A stretch of 43,617 nucleotides of DNA from Weissella paramesenteroides ATCC 33313 (GTDB lineage: Bacteria; Bacillota; Bacilli; Lactobacillales; Lactobacillaceae): the NCBI RefSeq assembly GCF_000160575.1, contig NZ_GG697129.1, positions 572,215 to 615,831 on the forward strand. The letters run 5' to 3'. Below the pieces are notes generated by a model. The model was not told the DNA's origin. It made no database searches and saw only the letters and a list, made by a program, of their open reading frames with translations. The position numbers were made by a program, and so were the translations under genes. Positions 36,647-43,617 of this stretch are shown here, piece after piece. Within the stretch, counting starts at the first letter, position 1; the number at the start of each line of letters is the position of its first letter.

Positions 36647-37093
36647 TTATAAAGTTAGAATCATATGGCGGTGGTCAATGTTGGCATCTTTGAAAACAGG
36701 ACCTTCAGCAATGAAGCCAAGTTTTTCATAAAAACCAATTGCCGTTACTTGAGCACCTAAGTCAAGTGTTTGTACCTGTGCTTGCTGGGCATCAGCAATA
36801 ATTTGTTTTAGCAGGGTCGCAGCATAACCTTTACCACGAGCGTCACGTAACGTGGCAACACGCTGAATGTGCCAATTTTTGGTAGCTTCATTAATAGCCA
36901 CTCGAGCAGTTGTGACTGGCGTGTGTGATAGAAAACCAACATAGTGATCGGTTTGGTGATCAAGATTATCTATTTCAATAGTTGTTGGGACACCTTGTTC
37001 TTCGATGAAGACACGTTTGCGAATAGTTAGGGCAGCGTCATTGATGGCACCAAGACCTTGCGCATGTTTAATTTCTAATTTATTTTCTGACAT
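36647..37093 (-). CDS. GNAT-family N-acetyltransferase (YjcF/ElaA-like)
   Basis: A 148-aa acetyltransferase. The N-terminal half has IRKRVFIEEQGVP (~26-38), characteristic of the YjcF/ElaA group. The acetyl-CoA site is RVATLRDARGKGYAATLL (~77-94; R-x-x-G-x-G/A), and FYEKLGF (~125) closes the fold. GGGG precedes ATG 37093. Single gene, convergent with the XRE-type regulator. The acetyl acceptor is unknown. Confidence 0.87.
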   Translation of the reverse strand: MSENKLEIKHAQGLGAINDAALTIRKRVFIEEQGVPTTIEIDNLDHQTDHYVGFLSHTPVTTARVAINEATKNWHIQRVATLRDARGKGYAATLLKQIIADAQQAQVQTLDLGAQVTAIGFYEKLGFIAEGPVFKDANIDHRHMILTL

Positions 37094-37183
37094 AATGTGA
37101 TCCCCACTTAATGATGTTTTTATTATTTTAACGCATATTTCTTAATTTAGAAAAAGTCTAAGGTGTATCAATCAAAATTACGC

Positions 37184-37189
37184 TATAAT
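37184..37189 (+). promoter_or_regulatory. -10 element of the LTA synthase gene
   Basis: A perfect TATAAT 26 bp before ATG 37216; the -35 is weak. Confidence 0.5.
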
Positions 37190-37215
37190 GGAAAAGATTA
37201 TTATTTTTGGAAGTA

Positions 37216-39423
37216 ATGAAACAAGATTTAGAAAGAAGAGAACAGACAACTATGATGCATAAGGGTCGTTTTTCTTGGATCAATACACGATTTGGTTTTG
37301 TTATGGTATTGATTGTATTGGTCTGGGCAAAAACACAACTAGCAAATATAATGGATTTTCATCTCTATTCAGGTGCATCTATTATTCAAGTAATTACCTT
37401 GTTGCTCAATCCAATACCGATTGCTGCGTTATTAATCGGAATAGCTTTTTATTTTCGGAAATCTAAGTTATTTTACCCCGTAGCAATTATTATGTATCTC
37501 ATCAATACATTGTTGATACATTTAAATGTTATTTATTATCGTGAATTTACAGATTTTATGTCTGTGGCAACGATGCTGGGATACAACAAGGTCAATCAAG
37601 GGTTAGGCGCATCTGGATTTGCGTTAACTAACATTCATGACTTACTGTACTGGATTGATGTACCTATTTTTATTGTATTGTTCTTATTAAAGAAGATGCA
37701 TTTTGATAAGCAAGCAACAACGAAATTCATGGGCTTTGCATTTTCAACGTTTGCAATTTTTGGTGCCATGACGGTACTGGTGCTAGGCGAGGCTGATCGT
37801 CCACAACTAATTACGCGTCAATTCGATAGTAAGATGTTAGTGAAATATCTAGGGATCGATACTTATACTGTGTTAGACGGTATTAAAACACACGGTGTAA
37901 CAGAGATGCGTAAATCAGCTAAAAAGTCTGACATCGATAATGTATTATCATATGTTAATAATCATTATGCAGATGCCAATGCAAAATATGCTGGGATAGC
38001 TAAAGGAAAGAACGTTTTTGTGATTCATCTAGAATCATTCCAACAGTTTTCGCTTGATTTGAAAGTTAATAATCAAGCGGTCACACCAAATCTGAATAAT
38101 ATTTATCATTCAGATTCAACCATTGCCTTTGATAATTTCTTCCACCAGGTTGGACAGGGTAAGACCTCTGATGCTGAAAATATGCTAGAAACTTCAACGT
38201 TTGGCTTACCACAGGGATCGCTATTTGCTACCCAGGGAAATAATCAAACATTTGAAGCAATGCCTAATATTTTGAAACAAAATGGTGGTTATTCATCAGC
38301 AGTGTTCCACGGTAATAATGCTAGCTTCTGGAATCGCAGTAATGTGTACAAGAATATGGGTTACCAATATTTCTTTGATGCCAGCTATTATGATACTTCT
38401 GGTGATAAGGCTACCGGATATGGGTTGAAGGATAAACTATTATTCTATGATTCAATTCCATATTTGGAAAAAATGCAGCAGCCGTTCTATGCAAAGTACA
38501 TTACGGTAACGAACCATTTCCCTTACAGTCTTGATGACGAAGATAAAGATCCTAATTTCACAACAACGAATACAGATTCAGACGTTGTTAACGGATATTT
38601 TGAAACAAATCATTATCTAGATCAGTCAATTGGTGAATTCTTTAACTATCTGAAGAAATCGGGATTGTATAATAAGTCAATTATTGTACTGTATGGTGAC
38701 CATTATGGTATTTCAAATTCTGAAAATAAGCAGTTAGCGTCAGTATTAGGAAAAGATCCTAGTGATTGGAATGATTTTGATAATGCCCAATTACAACGTG
38801 TGCCATTTATGATTAATATTCCTGGTTGGCATGGGGGTGGTATTAATCACACATACGGCGGTGAGATCGATGTTATGCCAACGTTGTTACATCTTCTAGG
38901 TGTTAATACTAAGAAGTATGTACAGTTAGGGCAAGACTTACTAAGTACTAAGCGGCAACAAGTTGTTGCTTTCCGTGATAAGGACTTTGTCACACCGAAG
39001 TACACGTATACTAATCATGTGTTGTATGATAATGCCACAGGTGAAGCAATTAAAAATCCTTCTAAGAAGATAAAGGCGCAAGTTGCTAAGTATAAGAAAG
39101 AAGTTCGTCAACAATTAAGCGTTTCAGATAATTTGAATCAAAAAGATTTGTTACGTTTTTATAAACCAAAAGGCTATAAATCAGTTAATGCTTCGGACTA
39201 CAATTACTCAAATGGACTTGCTAAACTACAAAGGCTCAATAAACAGTTAGGAACCGGTTCGACTTCACTATGGCATGAACGTGGTGACAAGAAATCACAA
39301 TCGCTATATGAAACAGATGCACCAGAAAAGGATAAGCCAAAGTCTGATACGTCACGTATTCAACAGGTCAATCCAGATGGTGGAGATGATACTGATGGTG
39401 GCGATGATACGCCAAATCCTTAG
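37216..39423 (+). CDS. ltaS: Lipoteichoic acid synthase family protein
   Basis: A 735-aa membrane enzyme that polymerises glycerol phosphate from phosphatidylglycerol outside the cell. Five N-terminal helices (~25-195) are followed by an extracellular sulfatase-fold domain. The catalytic Thr is in VGQGKTSDAEN (~317), with metal-site segments HLESFQ (~273) and LYGDHYG. GNNASFWNR matches the substrate pocket of LtaS. The C-terminus is an unusual acidic tail with two DGGDDT repeats. I prefer ATG 37216 with GGAAG upstream; ATG 37252 or 37255 are alternatives. It could be a paralogue such as a primase (LtaP). Confidence 0.9.
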   Translation: MKQDLERREQTTMMHKGRFSWINTRFGFVMVLIVLVWAKTQLANIMDFHLYSGASIIQVITLLLNPIPIAALLIGIAFYFRKSKLFYPVAIIMYLINTLLIHLNVIYYREFTDFMSVATMLGYNKVNQGLGASGFALTNIHDLLYWIDVPIFIVLFLLKKMHFDKQATTKFMGFAFSTFAIFGAMTVLVLGEADRPQLITRQFDSKMLVKYLGIDTYTVLDGIKTHGVTEMRKSAKKSDIDNVLSYVNNHYADANAKYAGIAKGKNVFVIHLESFQQFSLDLKVNNQAVTPNLNNIYHSDSTIAFDNFFHQVGQGKTSDAENMLETSTFGLPQGSLFATQGNNQTFEAMPNILKQNGGYSSAVFHGNNASFWNRSNVYKNMGYQYFFDASYYDTSGDKATGYGLKDKLLFYDSIPYLEKMQQPFYAKYITVTNHFPYSLDDEDKDPNFTTTNTDSDVVNGYFETNHYLDQSIGEFFNYLKKSGLYNKSIIVLYGDHYGISNSENKQLASVLGKDPSDWNDFDNAQLQRVPFMINIPGWHGGGINHTYGGEIDVMPTLLHLLGVNTKKYVQLGQDLLSTKRQQVVAFRDKDFVTPKYTYTNHVLYDNATGEAIKNPSKKIKAQVAKYKKEVRQQLSVSDNLNQKDLLRFYKPKGYKSVNASDYNYSNGLAKLQRLNKQLGTGSTSLWHERGDKKSQSLYETDAPEKDKPKSDTSRIQQVNPDGGDDTDGGDDTPNP

Positions 39424-39429
39424 TAGTAA

Positions 39430-39518
39430 GAGGGAGCGAGACAAAAGTCGTTTTGAATTAATAACTTTTAGCACAAAAATTAGAGGCTGAGACAACATCC
39501 GTCCCAGTCCTCTTTTTT
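39430..39518 (+). repeat. Deletion derivative of the dispersed repeat
   Basis: GGGAGCGAGACAAAAGTCGTTTTGAA (the 5' end) is joined directly to TTAATAACTTTTAGCACAAAAATTAGAGGCTGAGACA (the 3' end); the ~130-bp middle is missing. It begins seven bases after the ltaS stop. Confidence 0.85.
39482..39518 (+). terminator. Terminator of ltaS
   Basis: AGAGGCTGAGAC (39482-39493) pairs with GTCCCAGTCCTCT (39501-39513), with one bulge and one mismatch, followed by T5. Confidence 0.82.
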
Positions 39519-39584
39519 AAATACTATCGTGAAAAGGCGTGACTAGTTTTTGATTTAAAGTGAATTGTGCTATTTTTAACGAAG

Positions 39585-39613
39585 TTGACAAATTTGTTAG
39601 ATAACCTGACAAT
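39585..39613 (+). promoter_or_regulatory. Promoter of the MerR-family gene
   Basis: A perfect TTGACA (39585-39590), a 17-base spacer and GACAAT (39608-39613). The spacing is normal, not the 19 bp typical of MerR-activated promoters. Confidence 0.65.
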
Positions 39614-39643
39614 AAAGGCGATGATATTTGAAGGAGAGAGATG

Positions 39644-40114
39644 ATGGCATTTTCAGGAGAACATCACTTACGAATGAAAGCTTTAGCATCTGAATTGTTT
39701 CAATTCCGTATCGGTGAATTAGCGACAATGACTGGTGTGTCAACTCGCCAATTACGGTATTGGGAGAGTAAGGGCATTATTTCCTCATTAGAACGTGAGG
39801 GAGAACAAGATGCACGTGTCTATAATTATACGGCTTACGTCACTGTTGCTGCGATTAAGGAATTTTTAGACGATGGCTACACATTAAAAGGTGCTGTTAA
39901 AAAAACAAAAGAGTATCAAGAGAACTGGCGGGTCTTGCATGACGTGATGCATAATGCGGTGAAAGGCGTTGTTTTGTTAGACAATAAACCCGTTGTTGAT
40001 CTAGGATTTTTTAATGAGGATGAAACCCAACGTTTGTATGCAACTATAGATAAAAATAACCAGGTGAAGTACCTAGTCCAAGCTTGGCCAAGTGATGCAA
40101 AGAGCATTGAGTAG
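39644..40114 (+). CDS. MerR-family transcriptional regulator
   Basis: A 156-aa regulator. The winged helix-turn-helix is FRIGELATMTGVSTRQLRYWESKGII (~21-46), followed by the second wing and a helix (~70-95). The C-terminal ~60 residues do not contain a Cys-rich metal site; KGVVLLDNKPVVDLGFFNEDE is unlike effector domains I know. ATG 39644 is better placed behind AAGGAGAGAG than the ATG three bases earlier. Single gene between two repeat-associated terminators. Target unknown. Confidence 0.85.
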   Translation: MAFSGEHHLRMKALASELFQFRIGELATMTGVSTRQLRYWESKGIISSLEREGEQDARVYNYTAYVTVAAIKEFLDDGYTLKGAVKKTKEYQENWRVLHDVMHNAVKGVVLLDNKPVVDLGFFNEDETQRLYATIDKNNQVKYLVQAWPSDAKSIE

Positions 40115-40218
40115 ATAGAGGTTTCAGATTTTTTGGAACGTGTTTATCCTGTAAAACTAACATACTTTTTAGCACAAAAATTAGAGGCTGAGACAACATC
40201 TGTCTCAGTCTCTTTTTA
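40115..40218 (+). repeat. Shortened copy of the dispersed repeat after the MerR gene
   Basis: GAGGTTTCAGATTTTTTGGAACGTGTTTATCC, a TAAAACTAACATAC linker and TTTAGCACAAAAATTAGAGG correspond to the right arm, linker and terminator of the full element. The left arm is gone. Confidence 0.78.
40183..40218 (+). terminator. Terminator of the MerR gene
   Basis: AGAGGCTGAGACA (40183-40195) pairs with TGTCTCAGTCTCT (40201-40213, one G-U), then T5. Confidence 0.87.
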
Positions 40219-40284
40219 TATAAAACGCAAAATCTTGTTAAGAACTGTTAAACTAATAATAGATTAAATAAAGAGGGATAATGT

Positions 40285-41550
40285 ATGACAAATTGGCATA
40301 GTTTTTATAAACGACCATGGTCAGAACGTCTAACTATTTTGACCGATAATCAAAATTTAACGATTGATGAACAGCAATTAATGCAGGACCAATATGATGA
40401 TATCGGTGCGCAACAAGTTGAAAATTATATTTATAATTTTGGTGTACCGACAGGTTTATTATTACAATTACCAGTAGACGGTCAAGAATTTATTGTACCT
40501 ATGACAACTGAAGAGCCTAGTGTCATTGCAGCTGCTAATAATGGTGCTCGTATGATGCGACAAGGTTCTGGCGTGAAGACGAAACGGCGAGAGCATCTCA
40601 TGCGTGGTCAAATTATGCTTGTTAACCTATCAGACATGGCGAAACTGCAGCAATTCATCCAGAATCAGGAGTTGCAATTGTTGCAAATTGCAAATGATGC
40701 TCATCCATCAATGGCAGCTCGTGGCGGTGGTGCAAAGCAGTTGACCATCGATGTGCTAGATGAAAATACCGCGGCGGTTAATGTGTTGATAGATACTAAA
40801 GAAGCTATGGGTGCAAATACAGTAAACACAATGGCGGAGGCTGTAGCAACACAATTACGTCAGCAAGGCTATCAGGTTTTGATGGCTATTTTGTCTAATT
40901 ATGGCACAGAGGCATTGGTGGAAGCAGAAGTAGCTATCCCGGTGACAGCATTAGCAACGAAACAAGGGGTGTCAGGACAGACGATTGCAGAAAAAATTGC
41001 CTTGGCAAGTCATTTAGAAGAATTATCCCCACATCGGGCAGTCACATCCAATAAGGGTATTTTGAATGGTATTGAAGCAGTTGTATTAGCAAGTGGTAAT
41101 GATACAAGGGCTGTTAATGCTGCTTTGCACGCATATGCCGCACATACTGGTCAATACAGTGGTTTGATCTCATGGCAAGTAGAACATGATCAATTAGTTG
41201 GTCGTACTGTCATGCCAATGTCAATTGGTGTTGTTGGCGGATCGATTGGTATCGTGCCAGCAGTGAAATTGAACCACCACATTATGGGTAATCCAAGTGC
41301 AGAACAATTAGCAGGTATTATCATTGCCACCGGTTTAGCACAGAATTTAGCAGCTTTGCGAGCCCTTGTTTCAACCGGTATTCAGGCAGGTCATATGGCT
41401 TTGCAGGCTAAATCACTAGCTATACAAGTCGGTGCGATGAATGATGAAGTTGAACAATTAGTGGCGCAGCTAAATCAAACTAATCAGATCAACGCAGCGA
41501 TGGCGCGTCAATTATTACAGAAGATGCGTGATTCACACGCAGAGAACTAA
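40285..41550 (+). CDS. mvaA: Hydroxymethylglutaryl-CoA reductase (class II)
   Basis: A 421-aa enzyme of the mevalonate pathway for isoprenoids. All catalytic residues are visible: Glu in TEEPSV (76-77), Lys257 in SNKGI, Asp273 in GNDTRA and His370 in AGHMALQ. AMGANTVNTM (174-183) is the family block. AGAGGG lies before ATG 40285. Class II length and sequence are typical of Gram-positive cocci and lactobacilli, where it works in the biosynthetic direction. Two genes follow in a probable operon: IpaB/EvcA-like (16 bases on) and a sirtuin. Confidence 0.94.
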   Translation: MTNWHSFYKRPWSERLTILTDNQNLTIDEQQLMQDQYDDIGAQQVENYIYNFGVPTGLLLQLPVDGQEFIVPMTTEEPSVIAAANNGARMMRQGSGVKTKRREHLMRGQIMLVNLSDMAKLQQFIQNQELQLLQIANDAHPSMAARGGGAKQLTIDVLDENTAAVNVLIDTKEAMGANTVNTMAEAVATQLRQQGYQVLMAILSNYGTEALVEAEVAIPVTALATKQGVSGQTIAEKIALASHLEELSPHRAVTSNKGILNGIEAVVLASGNDTRAVNAALHAYAAHTGQYSGLISWQVEHDQLVGRTVMPMSIGVVGGSIGIVPAVKLNHHIMGNPSAEQLAGIIIATGLAQNLAALRALVSTGIQAGHMALQAKSLAIQVGAMNDEVEQLVAQLNQTNQINAAMARQLLQKMRDSHAEN

Positions 41551-41566
41551 AGATAGGACAGAAAAA

Positions 41567-42517
41567 ATGAAATTTGCGAAAGAAACAATTACATTGTTAG
41601 ACCAGGTCAATGCACTATATCCTGGATCAGTTGTCTTACGAGGTAACGAAGATGCTAGTGGCATAATTACTCATGATCAAGTATCAACATCAATGTTAGG
41701 TACACGACTAATGGTTGAAGTCAATGATGGGACGGCACCTGATTTTTTGGCAACATCAGAATTATTGCTGATGCTTTTGACATTGAACGGGTACCCACAG
41801 GTTTATTTTCAATTGAAAGATGATGATGTGGAATTAACGAACCAATTAATGGTTATGGCAACCTATCTTTATCAACCAGCATTACGTGCCATTGTTTATC
41901 GTGAGCAGGCAGCGCATGGGTTACTGACGGATGATGTTGTGGAAGGCGTGGTTGATGGCGTACAGCAGACGATTTCAAAAGAGATTGCGGATGATAATGG
42001 TGAAGCAGCACTACGATTATTGACGTTATTAGATTTCCAAGTATTTTTGCATGCTGTGCCAAATGACACGACGGCAATCGTTGAAAAAATGGCGGCGCTT
42101 TATCCAAAAGCTTGGTCAGCGGCTGAAAAAATAACAATTGCTATGAAGATTGATGATATTAAAGATCCATTCAGTGTCCATCGTGCGGTTGTGACAGCTT
42201 TTTCAATGTTTGATGAGCAAATGGTTGCTTGGGACTTGCCAGAAATTTATGCTAGCGAGTTTGCAACATTGACACCAGTTCTGTCGGAACGTCAATTGCG
42301 GTTACCTCTCGCGCAAGTATTTGATATTAAACACATGACGATGAAAGATCGCCATACAGATAAAGATGCTTATGCAGGGCTATTAAAGGCTTCAGGTCAA
42401 AATAGTTTTGTACTTGCTGCACCAGAAGATAAGTTGGCTGACTTTTTTAAGGAGCTCTATCAAACGCCAGTTAAAGAGGTGCTGACTAAACTTGGACAAC
42501 CATTCGCAATACGATAG
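41567..42517 (+). CDS. IpaB/EvcA family protein, uncharacterised
   Basis: A 316-aa protein resembling the lactic acid bacterial family labelled IpaB/EvcA; I recall these names from annotation and know no established function. The first ~90 residues hold ATSELLLMLLTLNGYPQVYF, a region that in relatives may look like an HExxH metallopeptidase helix, but here no His is present. The rest is mixed helix/strand without a clear motif. I start at ATG 41567, because the longer in-frame start overlaps mvaA. The ribosome site (TAGGAC) is weak, implying coupling to mvaA. The sirtuin gene follows nine bases after its stop. Confidence 0.65.
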   Translation: MKFAKETITLLDQVNALYPGSVVLRGNEDASGIITHDQVSTSMLGTRLMVEVNDGTAPDFLATSELLLMLLTLNGYPQVYFQLKDDDVELTNQLMVMATYLYQPALRAIVYREQAAHGLLTDDVVEGVVDGVQQTISKEIADDNGEAALRLLTLLDFQVFLHAVPNDTTAIVEKMAALYPKAWSAAEKITIAMKIDDIKDPFSVHRAVVTAFSMFDEQMVAWDLPEIYASEFATLTPVLSERQLRLPLAQVFDIKHMTMKDRHTDKDAYAGLLKASGQNSFVLAAPEDKLADFFKELYQTPVKEVLTKLGQPFAIR

Positions 42518-42526
42518 GAGGAAATG

Positions 42527-43228
42527 ATGGCATTGGTAACATCAGACGTACAACAACTATTTGATGATGCAAAAAATATCGTTTTTTTGACGGGTGCAGG
42601 TGTATCCACGGCTTCAGGTATTCCCGATTACCGATCAAAAGGTGGTATCTATGATGGTATGACATTACGTCCCGAGTATTTATTGAGTACGGAAGCATTA
42701 GCAAAAGAACCAGAAAAAATGTATGAATTTGCTAAGGAAAACATGTATTTTCCAGATGCACAACCAAATATTATTCATCAAAAAATGGCTGAATTGACGC
42801 AAAAAAATCGTGCACGTATCATTACGCAAAATGTTGATAGCTTGCATTTAAAGGCTGGGGCTAAGAATGTTATTGAATTTCACGGATCACTCTATAACAT
42901 TTACGCAACGAAGGATGGTAAACCTAGTGATGTGAATACCTATCTACATTCACTTTATCGTGAAGATGGTGCGCTATTACGACCAGCAATTACATTGTAT
43001 GGCGAGATTCCATTTAGAGTAGATGAGGCAGCTCAATGGATGTCGCAAGCAGATTTGGTTGTAATCGTTGGGACTAGCTTTGTGGTTTATCCATTTGCTG
43101 GGTTGCTACAGTATGCTCGTCCAAATGTACCGATACTAGCAGTTAATTTGGAGAAAATTCCCGCACCAGCTCATGTTGAGCAAATCGTTGGGGATGCACG
43201 CGAGTTTTTCTCAGAGTTGCAAGTGTAG
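42527..43228 (+). CDS. Sir2-family NAD-dependent deacylase lacking zinc cysteines
   Basis: A 233-aa sirtuin. Rossmann motifs are GAGVSTASGIPDYRS (23-37) and TQNVDSLH (100-107); the catalytic His is 119 in FHGSLY, and RPAITLYGE (152-160) and GTSFVVYPFAG follow. The protein contains no Cys at all, so the four-Cys zinc module of classical sirtuins is missing and the segment 124-150 is short. ATG 42527 is better spaced behind AGGAGGA than ATG 42524. It closes the mvaA operon. It would remove acetyl or other acyl groups from lysines with NAD; the substrate is unknown. Confidence 0.9.
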   Translation: MALVTSDVQQLFDDAKNIVFLTGAGVSTASGIPDYRSKGGIYDGMTLRPEYLLSTEALAKEPEKMYEFAKENMYFPDAQPNIIHQKMAELTQKNRARIITQNVDSLHLKAGAKNVIEFHGSLYNIYATKDGKPSDVNTYLHSLYREDGALLRPAITLYGEIPFRVDEAAQWMSQADLVVIVGTSFVVYPFAGLLQYARPNVPILAVNLEKIPAPAHVEQIVGDAREFFSELQV

Positions 43229-43254
43229 GGGGTGTTTGTCAGCTTAGCAATTAT

Positions 43255-43381
43255 ACTAATTGTTGTTACATTGAGGCTTCAGACTTTTGGAACGCGTTTA
43301 TGATATCAAACTGACATGCTTTTAATTAAGATATTTTTAGCAAAAAAAGTTGGAACATTTTCTGTTGTTCCGACTTTTTTG
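43255..43381 (+). repeat. 3' half of the dispersed repeat after the sirtuin gene
   Basis: TTACATTGAGGCTTCAGACTTTTGGAACGCGTTTATG and the AAACTGACATGC linker are nearly identical to 13107-13160; the left arm of the long hairpin is absent. It ends with the terminator at 43343-43380. Confidence 0.85.
43343..43380. terminator. Terminator of the mvaA operon
   Basis: AAAAAAGTTGGAACA (43343-43357) pairs with TGTTCCGACTTTTTT (43366-43380), one G-U pair, usable in both directions. Confidence 0.88.
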
Positions 43382-43462
43382 TTATATATCCGCGACTTAT
43401 TTTTTAGACTCGTTATGTTTAATGAATTGTAATGTTCGTAAAAAAATAAAAACGATAATCTA

Positions 43463-43587
43463 TTGACGAATATTATGATTGCTGGTATGATATTTAAGTG
43501 GTCGCGTGAGACAACTTAGTTACTAAAATTATTGATTAATAATTATAGTAATTAATAGTTGACAATCATTTGATTATACTGTAATAT
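43463..43587 (+). promoter_or_regulatory. Two tandem promoters flanking a 14-bp-arm palindrome
   Basis: The first promoter is TTGACG (43463-43468), 17 bp, TATGAT (43486-43491). The second is TTGACA (43559-43564), 17 bp, TAATAT (43582-43587). Between them lies a palindrome, TTACTAAAATTATT-GATT-AATAATTATAGTAA (43520-43551), with one mismatched position. GACAACTTA (43510-43518) and TAAGTTGTC also form a distant inverted pair. The controlled gene is beyond the window; the 43229-43617 gap holds only this and the repeat. Confidence 0.68.
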
Positions 43588-43617
43588 CAATTAAGTTGTC
43601 AGCGAGACAACAAAGAT

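Noticed and set aside
39275-39490. A 71-residue open frame overlapping the end of ltaS
   Set aside because: It is an out-of-frame reading of ltaS continuing into the repeat fragment.

Overview
The window is a low-GC Firmicutes chromosome around the replication origin. It carries the classic set rpmH/rnpA/yidC on one side and dnaA-dnaN-yaaA-recF-gyrB-gyrA on the other. The gene content (C69 dipeptidase, degradative-type HMG-CoA reductase, LtaS, IpaB/EvcA-like protein, T-box leaders, catabolite-response element) points to a lactic acid bacterium. I would guess Weissella or a close Leuconostoc/Lactobacillaceae relative; that assignment is inference from gene order and composition, not from a search. 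No rRNA, tRNA, CRISPR array, insertion sequence or prophage gene was recognised.

Layout. 1-3143: end of a NEAT heme-binding surface protein and an IsdE/permease/ATPase heme importer. 3226-6866: a two-cysteine Crp/Fnr (FLP-like) regulator convergent with a P1B metal ATPase-HMA chaperone-Dps-like operon, whose promoter carries a perfect FNR-type box. 6951-9984: a small membrane protein, then an ABC-2 exporter with its own TetR regulator. 10074-15654 (mostly minus): an amino-acid importer lacking an ATPase gene and carrying a consensus cre site, a TIM-barrel epimerase-like protein, lepB, yidC, rnpA and rpmH. 15655-17958: the bipartite origin, with about ten DnaA boxes upstream of dnaA and a DnaA box/DnaA-trio unwinding module between dnaA and dnaN. 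17959-25254: dnaN to gyrA. 25370-30960: a C69 dipeptidase, then two T-box leaders in tandem ahead of an acetoin-reductase-like gene and metNIQ. 31022-34023: a TetR gene broken by one nonsense codon, divergent from an MMPL transporter. 34215-40114: cell-envelope genes (polysaccharide deacetylase, LtaS) and regulators. 40285-43228: the mvaA-IpaB/EvcA-sirtuin operon. 43229-43617: a repeat copy and two strong promoters flanking a large palindrome, reading out of the window.

The most striking non-genic feature is a dispersed repeat of about 210 bp. It has two full copies (13010-13222, 13967-14176) and at least eight shortened ones, all between genes. Each full copy consists of a long imperfect hairpin with compensatory changes, a linker, and a bidirectional Rho-independent terminator whose arms covary between copies. 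Most shortened copies keep the terminator end. I do not recognise it as a named family.

Genes work together in recognisable modules: heme import; redox-controlled metal export with iron handling; methionine uptake under T-box control; replication initiation; secretion and envelope synthesis; and mevalonate synthesis linked to an NAD-dependent deacylase.
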